Source of the DNA: Hesseltinella vesiculosa
Lineage: Eukaryota > Mucoromycota > Mucoromycetes > Mucorales > Cunninghamellaceae
Assembly (NCBI GenBank): GCA_002104935.1
Contig: MCGT01000013.1
Coordinates: 496,001 to 560,000 of the forward strand
Direction: 5' to 3'
Length of the DNA stretch: 64,000 nucleotides
Below, piece by piece: positions 34,359 through 45,101 of this stretch. Each line of letters begins with the position of its first letter. Position 1 is the stretch's first letter. The translations under genes and the position numbers were made by a program. The notes beneath the pieces are model-generated. The model was given only the letters and a program-made list of their open reading frames with translations. It was not told the origin of the DNA and searched no databases.

Positions 34359-36490
34359 TCAGTGGTTGTCGGCCATAGGTTCGTCGGCCGTGGTATCTTT
34401 TTCTATTTTTTCAGTAGGCGTTTCCTTGACCTCTAGGGCAGTAGCCTCTTGTCCTGACTCAGTACTGTCCTTGTCGTTGACGGTGGAGGAGGTGTCCGCC
34501 TTGTCATCGGTCTGGCTGTCCGAGGTGGAGGTGGTGTTGTCGTCAATGTCGCTGCCTTTGCTGTCTTTGTCGTCGTCCTCATCACGACGTTTGTTCTTCT
34601 TGGCATGCTTCTTGGCTTGTTCCCTGTCCTCTTTGACGCGATCCATGAACTTGGGCAAACTGTCAAGCAAAGATTGGATGATGTCTTCAATGGGGGCATC
34701 GGGGCCATTTTCCAGAGACACTGACGTAAAGACGCTTTGAAGCTCGGCGGTAGTGATGGTATGTTCGGGAATGGTGGCCAGTAACTGCTTCAATGCATTG
34801 CGCAAAAATGCGTTACGTTCTTCGAGGCAGTCGTCGTCCAGCGTTACAGGAGGGGTTGGAGGTAAAATCAAGGTGCTGGTGGAAGAGGCGTGTTCATGCT
34901 TGATGGTGGAGAGGTGGCCGCTGGTGATGGATAATGAAGCATCTGCGTCGACATCGGTATCGTTGACAGGAGCAAAGAAGCGCCAGAACATGTGCTCGAT
35001 TTGGGAGTGCAGGGCGTAATCCAACTTGAGTTTCACATCCATGCGGCCAGGTCTCAAGAGCGCAGGTTCGACCTTTTCGATGTTATTGCAGGTCATGATC
35101 ACAACTAAAAAAAAAAAAAAAAGCATAGCTGTCAATGTCAAGATCCAGGTGAAATGCAAAGTGGCTGGCTTACTGGTGCCTTCGCTGCTGTTCAAACCGT
35201 CCAAAATATTCAGAAGGCCGGTGGTACTGAGGTTGTCGATCTTTTGATAGTGGTCAATATCTTCAATGACGACCAAGGTCTTTTTGGGAAGCTTGGCTAA
35301 GCGAGATTGGAGATCGGTGTCACTGAGGATCTCGTTTAGTTTCATGGAAGCGATGTTCATGTGGACATATCCCTACGTAAAAGAACAGCACCGATTAGGC
35401 GCGTGGTTGGAAAAAAAAAAAAAAAAAGCAGCGACTTACAGCCATGGCTTGGATCAAGGAAGATTTGCCAGTGCCAGGAGGGCCCCAGAACAGATAGCCA
35501 CGATGATACGAAATGCCGCGCGCCTAGGAGAAAAAAAGGAGTGAGCCAGCTGACATTGGGAAATGAGAGGATCACTTACATCGTACCAAGCCTTGCTGCT
35601 CATAAATCGTTCGACGTCACGGACCAACATTTCCCGAGTGCCTTTGGGCAAATCGATACTGTCCAAGGGGCGTGCCTTGAAAACGACCTCATCATCCCAA
35701 GCACTGTATCCGTTCCATGACAAGAGCGAGATTTCCTAAATCATCAAAAAAAAAGTTTTAGAAGCGTTTTCTTTTTTTTTTTTGTCGTGGGCGACCCTAC
35801 GGATTTTTCTTCTTTCTTGTTGAACTCATTTGACCAGTCCTGGAGGATCTGTCGGAAATCATCCATGGTTTCACCGTTGCGAGCTTGCATGATTAATTCA
35901 AGGTAATCGACGGTGTTTCGCTTGCCACCGACCGACTCGTCGGCGTATTGCGAGACGGTGATCTTGTGACCCTTGTAGTAAATCACGTTGATGGTGTTGA
36001 CCATGGGATAGAGGGCGACGGTAGGCATTGGCTCATCTTCATCATCGGATTCGTAGATATTCATGTGGTTGTTTTTATCTTTGGTGTAGAGGGCCATAGC
36101 GGTGTCCATACCTTCCATTTGATCGGTGCTATTACGTACGTAGTTGTTGACAGCGTTGAAGACGTTGTCATATCGGAACACGCGCACGGTCAAGAATTTA
36201 TAACGCTGAAAGAGCTTGCCATAGAGAAAGGCGGTGAGATCTTCCCATTTTGTTCGAAGAATAGCTAAAAGAGAAAGTGAGCGGCATAAAAGAAAGGAAT
36301 GTCGATGCTTACGAGCAAGATAAAAGATCATGGTGATCACCACAAAGTCATTGCCAAAGTAACGTTGAAAGAGGCCATAGAGTCGTTCCCCCAAGCAGGA
36401 TTTCCAAAACGTTTCTTCCGTGGCATTTTCCAGCAAGTAAAAGATGAATTGCACAAAGCTTGAACCGTATTTCTTCAAGGGTAAAGGCAT
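34359..36490 (-). CDS. BCS1-like AAA ATPase, paralogue C
   Basis: Six exons: 36313-36490, 35801-36264, 35580-35735, 35440-35523, 35174-35372, 34359-35104; 608 residues. Shares the anchor ([11 protein letters not shown]), Walker [12 protein letters not shown], Walker B VVIEDIDH and LRPGRMDVK with A and B. The C-terminal tail is the longest of the three, with a Ser/Thr/Asp/Lys-rich low-complexity run. It lacks intron 2 of A and B and has one intron not seen in them (after SSKAWYD). The other introns are shared. This is the most diverged of the array. It is divergent from the PP2A gene over about 460 bp. Confidence 0.85.
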
Positions 36491-36952
36491 GGATGAGTCA
36501 ATGCAAATAAGTGATGAAAAAAGAAAGGTCGGTGGCGAAGGAAAGGGCTTTTTATTCCTTTCATTTGAAGCTTGGCAGCTTGTGTAACGCTGGCTTGAAC
36601 TACGGCTTGCTGCAGCTTTTTTTTTTTTTTTTTTTTTTTGCCGCAGTTGGGGGCGTGTTGACCGTGTTGGACCCCAGAAAACCAACCTTTGCCAAAAAAG
36701 TAACAACACCCGCGTCGTCTGAACATGCTCAATGAACCAAAGCCCAAAACAATAAACTGTGCCATGTTGAAAGCCATGAGCAACCAGCCTTTGTTTTGGG
36801 TCTCAAGGAAGATGGGACAAACAATAGACCAGCGGTGATTGCACGAGTGCATGAATTTTTTTTTTTTTTTTGTTTGGGATGTGACCGCCGTCAATTTTTT
36901 TTTTTTTCCTTTTTCTCTTTCTTTTCCTTTACTCATTTAATCGTTACGCAAG
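36491..36952. promoter_or_regulatory. Divergent promoter region, BCS1-like C and PP2A B56
   Basis: 462 bp with T-rich runs (for example near 36616-36640) and a short GC-rich stretch. No other feature was recognised. Confidence 0.5.
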
Positions 36953-39083
36953 ATGATGAAAGGCATCAAAGATGTTGTAAGCCAATGTCACTCTTTGTAC
37001 CACTCAATGTCTCACTTGCTTTTTTTTTTGACATGACAGCTGACAAGAAGGTCATCGTCTGATAACTCTGGTGAGATAAAGTTCGGCAAACCCAAAAACA
37101 AGACAAAAGCACTCGACACGCCCTCTATTCAACTCCATCCTACCGAATCCCCTCCTCCTGTCGACGACAAACGCTCAGAAAAATCAAAGAAACGAAAAAA
37201 GACCGAGGCCATTCTGCCCAACGACCAAGTAAGTCTCTCACCCATCCACCGTTGGAATAACCCTGTCTTTTTTCGTGGATTTTTGCTAGGCGCAAAAACT
37301 ACCTACATCGCCTCCTCCCAATACCACTGCCATCAAGTCAACCGTTACATCTTCAAGTATTGCTAAAACCATTCGTCAAGAACTCATTATGAAGCCGAAC
37401 GCCATGAGCAAGTTAAAGGCCAGCATCACTCCCAAAGACACTGTCCTACCCGTTGGCAAATCTCCTCGACGTCGGAAATCTTCTCGCTTCCATATTCATG
37501 ACCAATTGCAACAAGATTTGGAACGCTATCCTCATTTTAAAGGTAAATCAGAAAACAAGGGGAGGCGTCGTAAAACTTTTTTTTTAGAGGTTCCGGTTTC
37601 CCAACGACAAGAACTTTTCTCAAGAAAACTTGCCCAGTGCACAGTCTTGTTTGATTTTACTGAACCCACTGCCCATATCAAAAGCAAAGAAATCAAACGT
37701 CAAGCTCTTCAAGAACTGACAGAGTACGTAGCTGTCACCAAAAATGCCGTCCCCGACATCCTGTACCCCAAAGTCATTCGCATGGTAACAACGATCGAGC
37801 CAAAAAGGAACCAGAAAAAACCAGATATGCTCCAACTTCCTCTTTTTAGGTATCGGTCAATCTCTTTCGCACCATCCCACCTCCCTTGAACCCGTTAGAA
37901 GAAGAGGAACTCGACGAAGATGAAGAAGACCCGGTCTTGGAATCCGCTTGGCCTCATTTACAATTGGTGTATGAATTCTTCTTACGCTTCGTGGAATCAC
38001 CCGATTTTAATGTGCAGCTCGCCAAAAAATATATTGATGAGCAGTTTATCCTGCAGGTAAAGTAAACAAAAAAAATTCTAAGATGTATCCCACAGCTCTT
38101 TTTTCTTTCTAGGTGCTTGACTTGTTTGACAGTGAAGATCCCCGCGAACGAGATTTGCTGAAAACAACCTTGCATCGTCTCTACGGCAAATTCCTCGGAC
38201 ACCGTGCTTTTATTCGGAAATCCATCAACCATATCTTTTATCAATACATTTACGAAACCGACCGCTTCAATGGTATTGCTGAACTACTGGAAATCCTCGG
38301 CAGGCAAGGCAGAAAGCTCCACACATGGTTTGATCCTATTGACACGCTCTCTCGTATCTTTATTCATTAGCATCATCAACGGCTTCGCACTGCCCCTAAA
38401 GCAAGAACACAAGACATTCTTATTCAAAGCTTTGGTGCCATTACACAAACCCAGCGGCATTGCCAGCTACTATCCTCAACTCGTGTATTGTGTGGTTCAA
38501 TTCCTGGAAAAAGATAGCGGCCTGACCAAAGAGGTGGTGTCCCAGCTACTGAGGCTCTGGCCAAAAACCAACAGTGCAAAGGAAGTGATGTTTTTGAACG
38601 AAATGGAGGAAATCATCGATATCACCGACAGCCCAACTTTCTCGCAGATGATGGCTCCTTTCTGCCAGCGCCTGGCCTCCTCCATCGGCAGCACCCATTT
38701 CCAAGTAGCCGAACGAGCCTTGCTCTTCTGGAACAATGACTACTTTCTCAACCTGTTACATGACCACATCCAAGAACTCCTGCCCATCCTGTACCCCGTG
38801 CTCTACGAAAACGCAAAAATCCATTGGAATCGCACCATCCATACCCTGATCTACAATGCCCTGAAGCTCACCATGGACATGAATGGCCAATTATTTGATC
38901 AGTGCTCCAAAAACTACCAATTGGAATTGCAAAAGTAAAAAAAAAAAAAAGTAGAGATTGGAAACGACCGAGTCATTCACACAACGTTTCTTCCTTAGCC
39001 GAGAAAAACACAAATCCGATAGAGACCGCATCTGGAAAAAGTTAGAAGACATGGCCTTGGATGAAAAGCAACCCAAGAATTGA
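36953..39083 (+). CDS. PP2A regulatory subunit B56/RTS1-type
   Basis: B'/B56 subunit that directs protein phosphatase 2A to its substrates. Eight exons: 36953-36976, 37040-37228, 37290-37542, 37588-37784, 37850-38056, 38113-38303, 38371-38934, 38999-39083; 569 residues. Residues 1-155 are a basic, Pro/Ser-rich tail. The HEAT-repeat core begins [15 protein letters not shown] and carries [59 protein letters not shown] and [15 protein letters not shown], all B56 hallmarks. Intron 6 (38304-38370) starts GC (GCAAGG): only this donor keeps [15 protein letters not shown] intact. The last exon follows a long A-run donor (GTAAAA). Confidence 0.94.
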
Positions 39084-39683
39084 TCTGCTCGCTAATGATG
39101 ATACCCCCCTTTCACTCCCTCCTTTGACGCTCGATTTTTTTTTCCATTTCGTCTAATGATCCTGGCATATCCATTTCTTTGAATAAAAATCTCCTTTCCA
39201 TGGAAACAATTGAAAATCGAAAAATTAGCCTGGAATGGCTTTGGACTCAGATGTCAAATGGCTTGCTGTCCCAGTCACTTTTTTTTTTCCAGCAAACATG
39301 AGATTAGCAACAAGGGTTCAACCACCAAAAAAAAGGGAGGTAGGGATCAAGAAAAGGCACGTGGCATGTGTCATTGGTGCAAGGATTTAAGTATGTGGTA
39401 CATGATGCAAAAAAAAAGGGGAAGGATGGGATCATGAAGCTTTCTGTGACCATTCTTGTTGCCATGGTAACCGAAACATCGGCGGTGCCATTGGCGCGGT
39501 GTTTAAAGACAGGCACAACACTTGGGATCCACGCTTTTTAAGTTTTTGTTTTCTTTTTCTCTCTTTTTCTTTCCCTCCCCAACCAACTTTCTTTTTGATT
39601 CTTTATCAACCCATCCACAAAAACTGTAAGTCATCATTCTATCCTTTTTCTTGACCACCCACTTATTTCTTTATTTTCTTTAG
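39084..39683. promoter_or_regulatory. Region upstream of VDAC, including a 5' UTR intron
   Basis: The stretch between the PP2A stop and the VDAC ATG. A GT-AG intron (about 39627-39683, starting GTAAGTC and ending TTTAG) stops directly before the ATG, so the VDAC start codon is the first codon of its second exon. Confidence 0.6.
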
Positions 39684-40865
39684 ATGTCTGTTCCTGGTAA
39701 AGAAATACAAGCACCTGGAGAAAAACCGCCTTGGCTCACACTTTTCTTTTGGTAGTTGCTTTCAATGATATCGGCAAGTCTGCCAAGGACCTTTTGTCCA
39801 AGGACTACCCCGTCGGTGGTGTCAAGCTCGAAGTTAAGACCACTGCCCCCAACGGTGTTGTAAGTGATAAGAAGAGATGGCGTTTTTGAAGATCTCCTTA
39901 TCGTTTTGTATTTAGACTTTCAAAGTGAACGGTCAACGTGACAACAAGTCTGGTGCTATTGTTGGTGACCTCGAAACCAAGTATGCTAACAAGGCCAACG
40001 GCATTGCTTTCACTGAAAACTGGACCACTGCCAACCAAATCAACGGCAAGATCGAATTGGAAAACAACTTGGCCAGTAAGTCTTAAAAGCGATATTACTA
40101 CTTTCTTGGAGTCTTGTGTTCTCAACTGGCTCTTTTTTTTTTTTTTTTGCCATTGGTAGAGGGCCTCAAGCTTGAACTGTTGGCCTCCGTCCTCCCTGCC
40201 TCCAACGAAAAGGGCGCCAAGATCAACGCTACCTACAAGAAGCCCAACGTCCACACCGTTGCTACTTTGGATGTGTTCAAGGTAAATTCATATAGTCATG
40301 ACCCCAATAGACACCTGCTGACCAATGTTTTATTAGACCCACTTCTCCGTCAACTCCGTTGTTGGTCAAGAAGGTTTCTTGTTGGGTGGTGATGTCTCCT
40401 ACAATGTTTTGGATGGCAAGGTAAGCACCAACAAGAGAAGCGCGCGTCGTATCCTAGGTAAAAAAAGTCCAAGGTCTGATTTTTTTTTGTTAGATCTCCC
40501 GTTACAGCGCTGCTGCTGGTTACACCACTGGTGAATATGCCGTTGCTGTCCATGCCACCAACAACTTGACCAACTTTGCTGCTTCTTACTACCACAAGGT
40601 CACTGGTGATTTGGAAGCTTCCGGTAAGGCTTCCTGGGACTCCAAGAACGCCTCCAATGCCGTTGCTTTGGAAGTCGGTGCCAAGCTCAAGTTGGACAGC
40701 TCTGCCTTTGTTAAGGGTAAGATCGCCAACTCTGGTGTCTTGGGTGTTGCCTACACCCAAGCTCTCCGTCCTGGTGTCAAGGTCAACCTCGGTGCTGCCA
40801 TCGACACCACCCGTCTCGGTGAAAACGCCCACAAGATCGGTCTCTCCTTCACCTTGGAAAACTAG
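39684..40865 (+). CDS. Mitochondrial outer-membrane porin VDAC (POR1)
   Basis: Voltage-dependent anion channel, a 19-strand beta barrel for metabolite exchange. Coding exons: 39684-39696, 39756-39859, 39916-40075, 40160-40281, 40337-40420, 40494-40865; 284 residues, the normal size. Begins MSVPVAFNDIGKSAKDLLSK and contains YPVGGVKLEVKTT, QRDNKSGAIVGDLETKY and the GLK motif KGLKLELLAS. The first coding exon is only 13 nt. Strand periodicity and the C-terminal KIGLSFTLEN match fungal VDACs. Confidence 0.96.
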
Positions 40866-41221
40866 ATCCTCTTTCCTACCCCCTTTTTTTCTATATAGCC
40901 TTCCCCTTTTTTTTTGTCAAATAATGGATTTTCGTCTTTGTTGCATGTACTCCCTCCCCTTTGTGTAAACTCTTGTCCTGGTAAAAAATAATAATAAATT
41001 CGAAAAAAATGAACGGCTACACATCATGTGGCCATTTTTTTTTGTCATCAACCAAACTTGTCAAATCACTCTGTTCTCACGGGGCCAAACCTTTTGACCC
41101 AACTTTTTTTTCTTTTTTGGTGGGTGAGAAAAAAAAAGCGTGACGGGGTTCACGCCTATTGAACAAAAAAAGTCTGTGCGTCTGGCAAAAAAAAACTAAC
41201 CAACGCTTCCCGAGATGGGGA

Positions 41222-41243
41222 AGAAACAAAAAAAACAAAAAGA
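41222..41243 (-). terminator. Pol III oligo-T terminator of the 5S gene
   Basis: The complement carries T runs of 4 or more immediately after the mature 3' end, the usual RNA polymerase III stop signal. Confidence 0.75.
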
Positions 41244-41246
41244 AAC

Positions 41247-41363
41247 AATTACGGCACTCGGTATTCCCGCGTGATCTCTCACCGCAGTACTAACCAAGCC
41301 GTACGCTGCTTATCTGCAGAGATCGAACGGGATCTGGATTTTTCAACGTCGTATGGCCGTAAC
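41247..41363 (-). rRNA. 5S ribosomal RNA
   Basis: Read on the minus strand, the 117 nt form a full 5S: 5' GTTACGGCCATACGACG, the internal control stretch GATAAGCAGCGTACGG, TTAGTACTGCGGTGAG and a 3' end GGGAATACCGAGTGCCGTAATT, of which the last bases pair with the 5' end. An oligo-T run (T-rich complement at about 41222-41243) follows the 3' end as a Pol III terminator. It stands alone, as dispersed 5S genes do in many fungi. I read no other 5S copy in this window. Confidence 0.95.
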
Positions 41364-41758
41364 ATGCTTATAAAAATGGAGATCACATCACATGTTTCCC
41401 AAGTCACGTGACTCGATCGTCGCGATCGATCGAATTCTTCAATTTCTTCTTATGCAAGAACGGTATCACCATCTATGTCCATCAAACTCGAGAAGTCGTT
41501 TGTACTTGCAATCTGGGCAAAGATGCAACTTCTGGGGCAACAATGTCGGTTTGAATCAAAGGACATTGATGAGGCTCCGTCACTGGGAAGTTGCTGATCT
41601 ACACTTATTCTTCAATGTAGCGATGAATTGCAGCGGTAGAACGCCTGACCCTTCTCATCGGGAGAAGACATTCAAGCATGGAATTGGGCATGAAAGCAAG
41701 TAGGGAACAAATAACAGGCTGGCGAGGGTTGAAGGGTATAGAATGGAAAGGCTCACAC

Positions 41759-43114
41759 TTAGGAACAAGCCGCCCATGTCATATTTTTATTGGCTGTGGT
41801 TGTACTTGAGGAAGAGGAGGAAGCAAGGGGGGGAGAAGTGGACAATGATGAGCTGTTGGAAGACGTAGTAGGTGAAGAGGAGGCAACGGCTACAGCAGCA
41901 TGCTCACGCCCAGTACCGCTGTGGATGACGGCATTCTGGACATGCACACCGAGAAGAGGAGCGACATGCTGCGCACAAGTCTTGTCCCACCATTCGTCAA
42001 GAATGCGTACTGCCAAACCTTTGATATTGGGATCCACTTTGCGATCCATGTGCGGCGTGATCAAGGAGCACAACACCTGGTAAATCTCGTTTTTTTTGTA
42101 AGGGCGATCGTGCAGCTGGGTGTTGAGCAGTAACGGCTTGAGAATTCGTAAATAGGCATCTCGAAGCTGGAGACAAAAAAAGGAGTGAGCTATTTTCTAA
42201 CATTTCCCCCTCTTTCCCCCCTTACCATGTCTGAATCGTCACCAAGATCGCACACCTCTCGTAGAATGATGTCCACCAAGACATAGAGGTCGTTTGTGTA
42301 AAAGTATTCATACAGTTTTGGTTCATTCAGAATGGTATACAACAACTTGAGTAGCAACAGCTGTACGCATGGATCGTCTAGACATGAAGAAGAGTGAGCA
42401 TTCGCGCACAAGGACCATCCTTTCATTTTTTTTTTACCTGATCGGTTGAGCATAAAGATCAGATTCTCACCAAAGGTTGTGGAAACATGCAGGCGGTTGG
42501 TCAGAGCCTTGATGACAAGGTTGGATCGTTTTTCAGCCATGAGGAACTGCTCGTTGAAAACCAGTAACAGAAAGATGATGTCATTGTGAAACTGTTCGTC
42601 GGCATCGGTCCGTGAGGACTCGACCAAATCTAACAAATAGGTCACCCTTTCCAAGGTGATGGTCTCTGTTGGAGAGAGGGTAAAAATAGAAAGAGGATGC
42701 ATGAGAATTGGGATGTGTGTGCAGGAAAAAAAAAAGGAGAGTCGCTTGCCTAGATCAAGACGCTTGAGCGTAGCTACTTTGCCCATTTCAAAGGCTAGTG
42801 ACAGCGCCATGGACATGACCAGCCGGTTGGGATACAAGGTACTAAGCTCGTTGATTATCTTCACAAAGAGTCGGTTTTGTTTTCGAAGGATAGCTTCGGA
42901 GACAACGTACTGCATCCACCGTGGATCCTCCTTGCCTGCATAGAATAGGAGACCATACGAGACCAACAGATGCGATTGGTCAAACTTACAAAGCAAGGCA
43001 TGGCCTTGAAGGACATGGCTTAGAATGGTGGTACTGTGCTCTAAATAAAACGTCGAATCGATCAGCTTGTAGGCCACCTGAGCCATCTGCTCGGCTGTGG
43101 TGATAAACTCCTCT

Positions 43115-43145
<31 letters not shown>

Positions 43146-43393
43146 GGTCAGCCAACACTTTGCACATGTTGGCATCCTCGAGTACTTTGGAATCGAACCA
43201 AGAATTGGACATATTGATTTGTCCGTTGCCTTGCCAGTTCATCGGATTCACATGGTTGTTCTAGTAAGTCGCCTAGTTCTTTAATAGCGTTTAAATGTAC
43301 CGTTTAGCCTTTTGCGCTTATAAAAAAAAGTTAAAAAAAATTACCGGCATGGAAACTTTCAATGTCATCAAAGTAATAATCAACAAAGTCCAT
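41759..43393 (-). CDS. SPIN90/Ldb17/Dip1-type actin nucleation promoting protein
   Basis: Member of the WISH/DIP1/SPIN90 family, which activates Arp2/3 to build unbranched seed filaments at endocytic sites. Six exons: 43345-43393, 43159-43260, 42750-43112, 42438-42665, 42226-42377, 41759-42166; 433 residues. The conserved core reads YTNDLYVLVDIILREVCDL and LRDAYLRILKPLLLN, then YKKNEIYQVL, as in fungal Ldb17. The tail is Ser/Pro-rich. Intron 3 (42666-42749) starts GC (GCAAGC); no GT donor is available there. Intron 2 includes 30+ T. The alternative frame that reads NNHVNPMNWQG in exon 2 was rejected because it breaks both flanking junctions. Confidence 0.85.
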
Positions 43394-43656
43394 GAGGCCA
43401 CAGCGGAAGGTGTTTTGTTAATGCAAATAATAGATGAAAAAAAAAATCAACGGATGAGGGGATGCAAACAATGGGTATATCTGTACAGCGATGTTGGAAA
43501 GAGAAGAAAAAAAAAATCGAGAATCAAAAACGCATCACCCCACTTTCCTGGTTTAGCAACCAGCCAATCAGCAGCGAGAAGCTTTTTGGAGCTCAAAAAT
43601 GTTGTGCACCCTCGCCTTTTTTTCACCTTTTTTGCTTCTCCACAACTTGAATTAGA

Positions 43657-44743
43657 ATGTTGCCATGGATGCCATTGAGCTTGCTGTTGCCCATGGATGC
43701 ACCAGACATGTGGTGCGATGAAATGATGGCATTGTGGGTGCCCATTGCTGTGTACTGGGTGGTGTGCTCCTTTTACGAAGTGCTCATGCGTTTGCAGCTG
43801 CATGCGTTGGAAAAGTACCGTCTGCATTCACCCAACGATCGGGATCGGCGCAACAAGGTGTCGTTTATAAAAGTGGTGGTTATGGTTGCTGTGCAGCATA
43901 TGATTCAATTTGTCTTTGGCTACTTTTTGCTCGACGTGCAGCATCCCTCAGTACGCGAGGTCAATCACTATATGGCTATTACCCGCACAACTCGACGGCT
44001 GGGTGCCTACTTGGGTCTCACCAATGCTAACCATATTGCGTGGTTGTGGCACCATGCCGTGGTGCCATTTATACAATTCTTCCTTGCCATGTAGGAACTT
44101 CTGCGTTTTCATACATTTGACTCATTCACGTGTCCCTTTCTTTTTGTTTCCCTAGGTGCTACATTGACACGCACCAGTATTTTTTACATCGCCTGGGCCA
44201 CACCTCTAAGTTTATGTACAAACATTTCCATTCGCTCCATCATCGTCTCTATGTACCGTATGCTTTTGGTGCTTTGTACAACCATGTCGTGGAAGGATTC
44301 ATGTTGGACACCCTGGGGGCTGGGATCGCCTATGAATTAACCGGCATGTCTCCCAAAATGGGCATGACCCTCTTTACGTTTTCCAACATAAAGACCAGTA
44401 GGTCTCAGCTCAGCCTACAAATTTGATCCTCACTTCTTTTTATAGTCAACGACCACTGTGGGTACAACTTCCCTTGGGATCCTCTGAACCTGATCTTCAA
44501 GAACAACGGAGCATAGTAAACATCGAGGAAGGAGGGCTTTCAGGGGGAAAAGGGCGTGAACCCTAACCCTTTTTTTTTTTTTTTTTTGCTTTGTTCTTCT
44601 TTGACTCTTTCTGTAGTCATGATATTCACCATCAACCCTATGGCATCAAAACAAACTTTGCTCAACCTTTTTTCACCTTTTGGGACCGTCTGTTCAATAC
44701 AGAATTTGATCAGACGGCAAAGCGCTCAGTCAAGCCCAATTAG
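43657..44743 (+). CDS. SUR2: Sphinganine C4-hydroxylase (SUR2-type fatty acid hydroxylase)
   Basis: Di-iron membrane oxygenase that makes phytosphingosine from sphinganine in the ER. Exons: 43657-44090, 44156-44397, 44446-44515, 44617-44743; 290 residues. The His boxes are clear: HQYFLHRLGH, HFHSLHHR and YHDIHHQPYG (the last spans the exon 3/4 junction, with donor after TA and acceptor restoring the Tyr). Hydrophobic segments flank them (for example VVVMVAVQHMIQFVFGYFL). It is divergent from SPIN90 over 263 bp. An alternative start at the in-frame ATG 36 bp later would not remove any domain. Confidence 0.92.
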
Positions 44744-45101
44744 CTCCCGCTCTATGGCTTCCAGCTTATCTTTCTTAATTTAACATGCACCATCTTCTTT
44801 GTAGTTCAATCATCACAGTATATTTTTATTCAGCATTATAACATTAATCATAAAACCCTGCAACACACAACAGCCTACTTCATGCGTATTCATCTCTGCA
44901 TAGGGCCAAAAAAAAAAAAAAAGAAGGGGGCGCTATTTTCAAAAAGCGGCGTGAATGGTCGACAAATACCTACTCTCTTTTTCTCTTCTGTGCAATTCCC
45001 CTCATTGCAACCTGTTCTTACACTCTATTTGTTTTTTTATCCTTGCTTATAGCTTGATTCCCTCCTTATATTCCACTAGTGTAAGTTGAGATGAGGTTTA
45101 C
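44744..45101. other. Intergenic region before the F-box gene
   Basis: 358 bp, AT-rich, with a CT-rich stretch (about 44965-45060) ahead of the next ATG. No RNA gene or repeat was recognised. Confidence 0.5.

Noticed and set aside
41392..41703. 103-codon frame upstream of the SPIN90 3' end
   Set aside because: Biased composition and no homology; abuts the 5S gene and has no splice support.
43159..43260. Frame reading NHVNPMNWQG as the N-terminus of SPIN90
   Set aside because: Incompatible with both flanking introns; the alternative frame joins MDFVDYYFDD through exon 2 to EFITTAEQ without stops.
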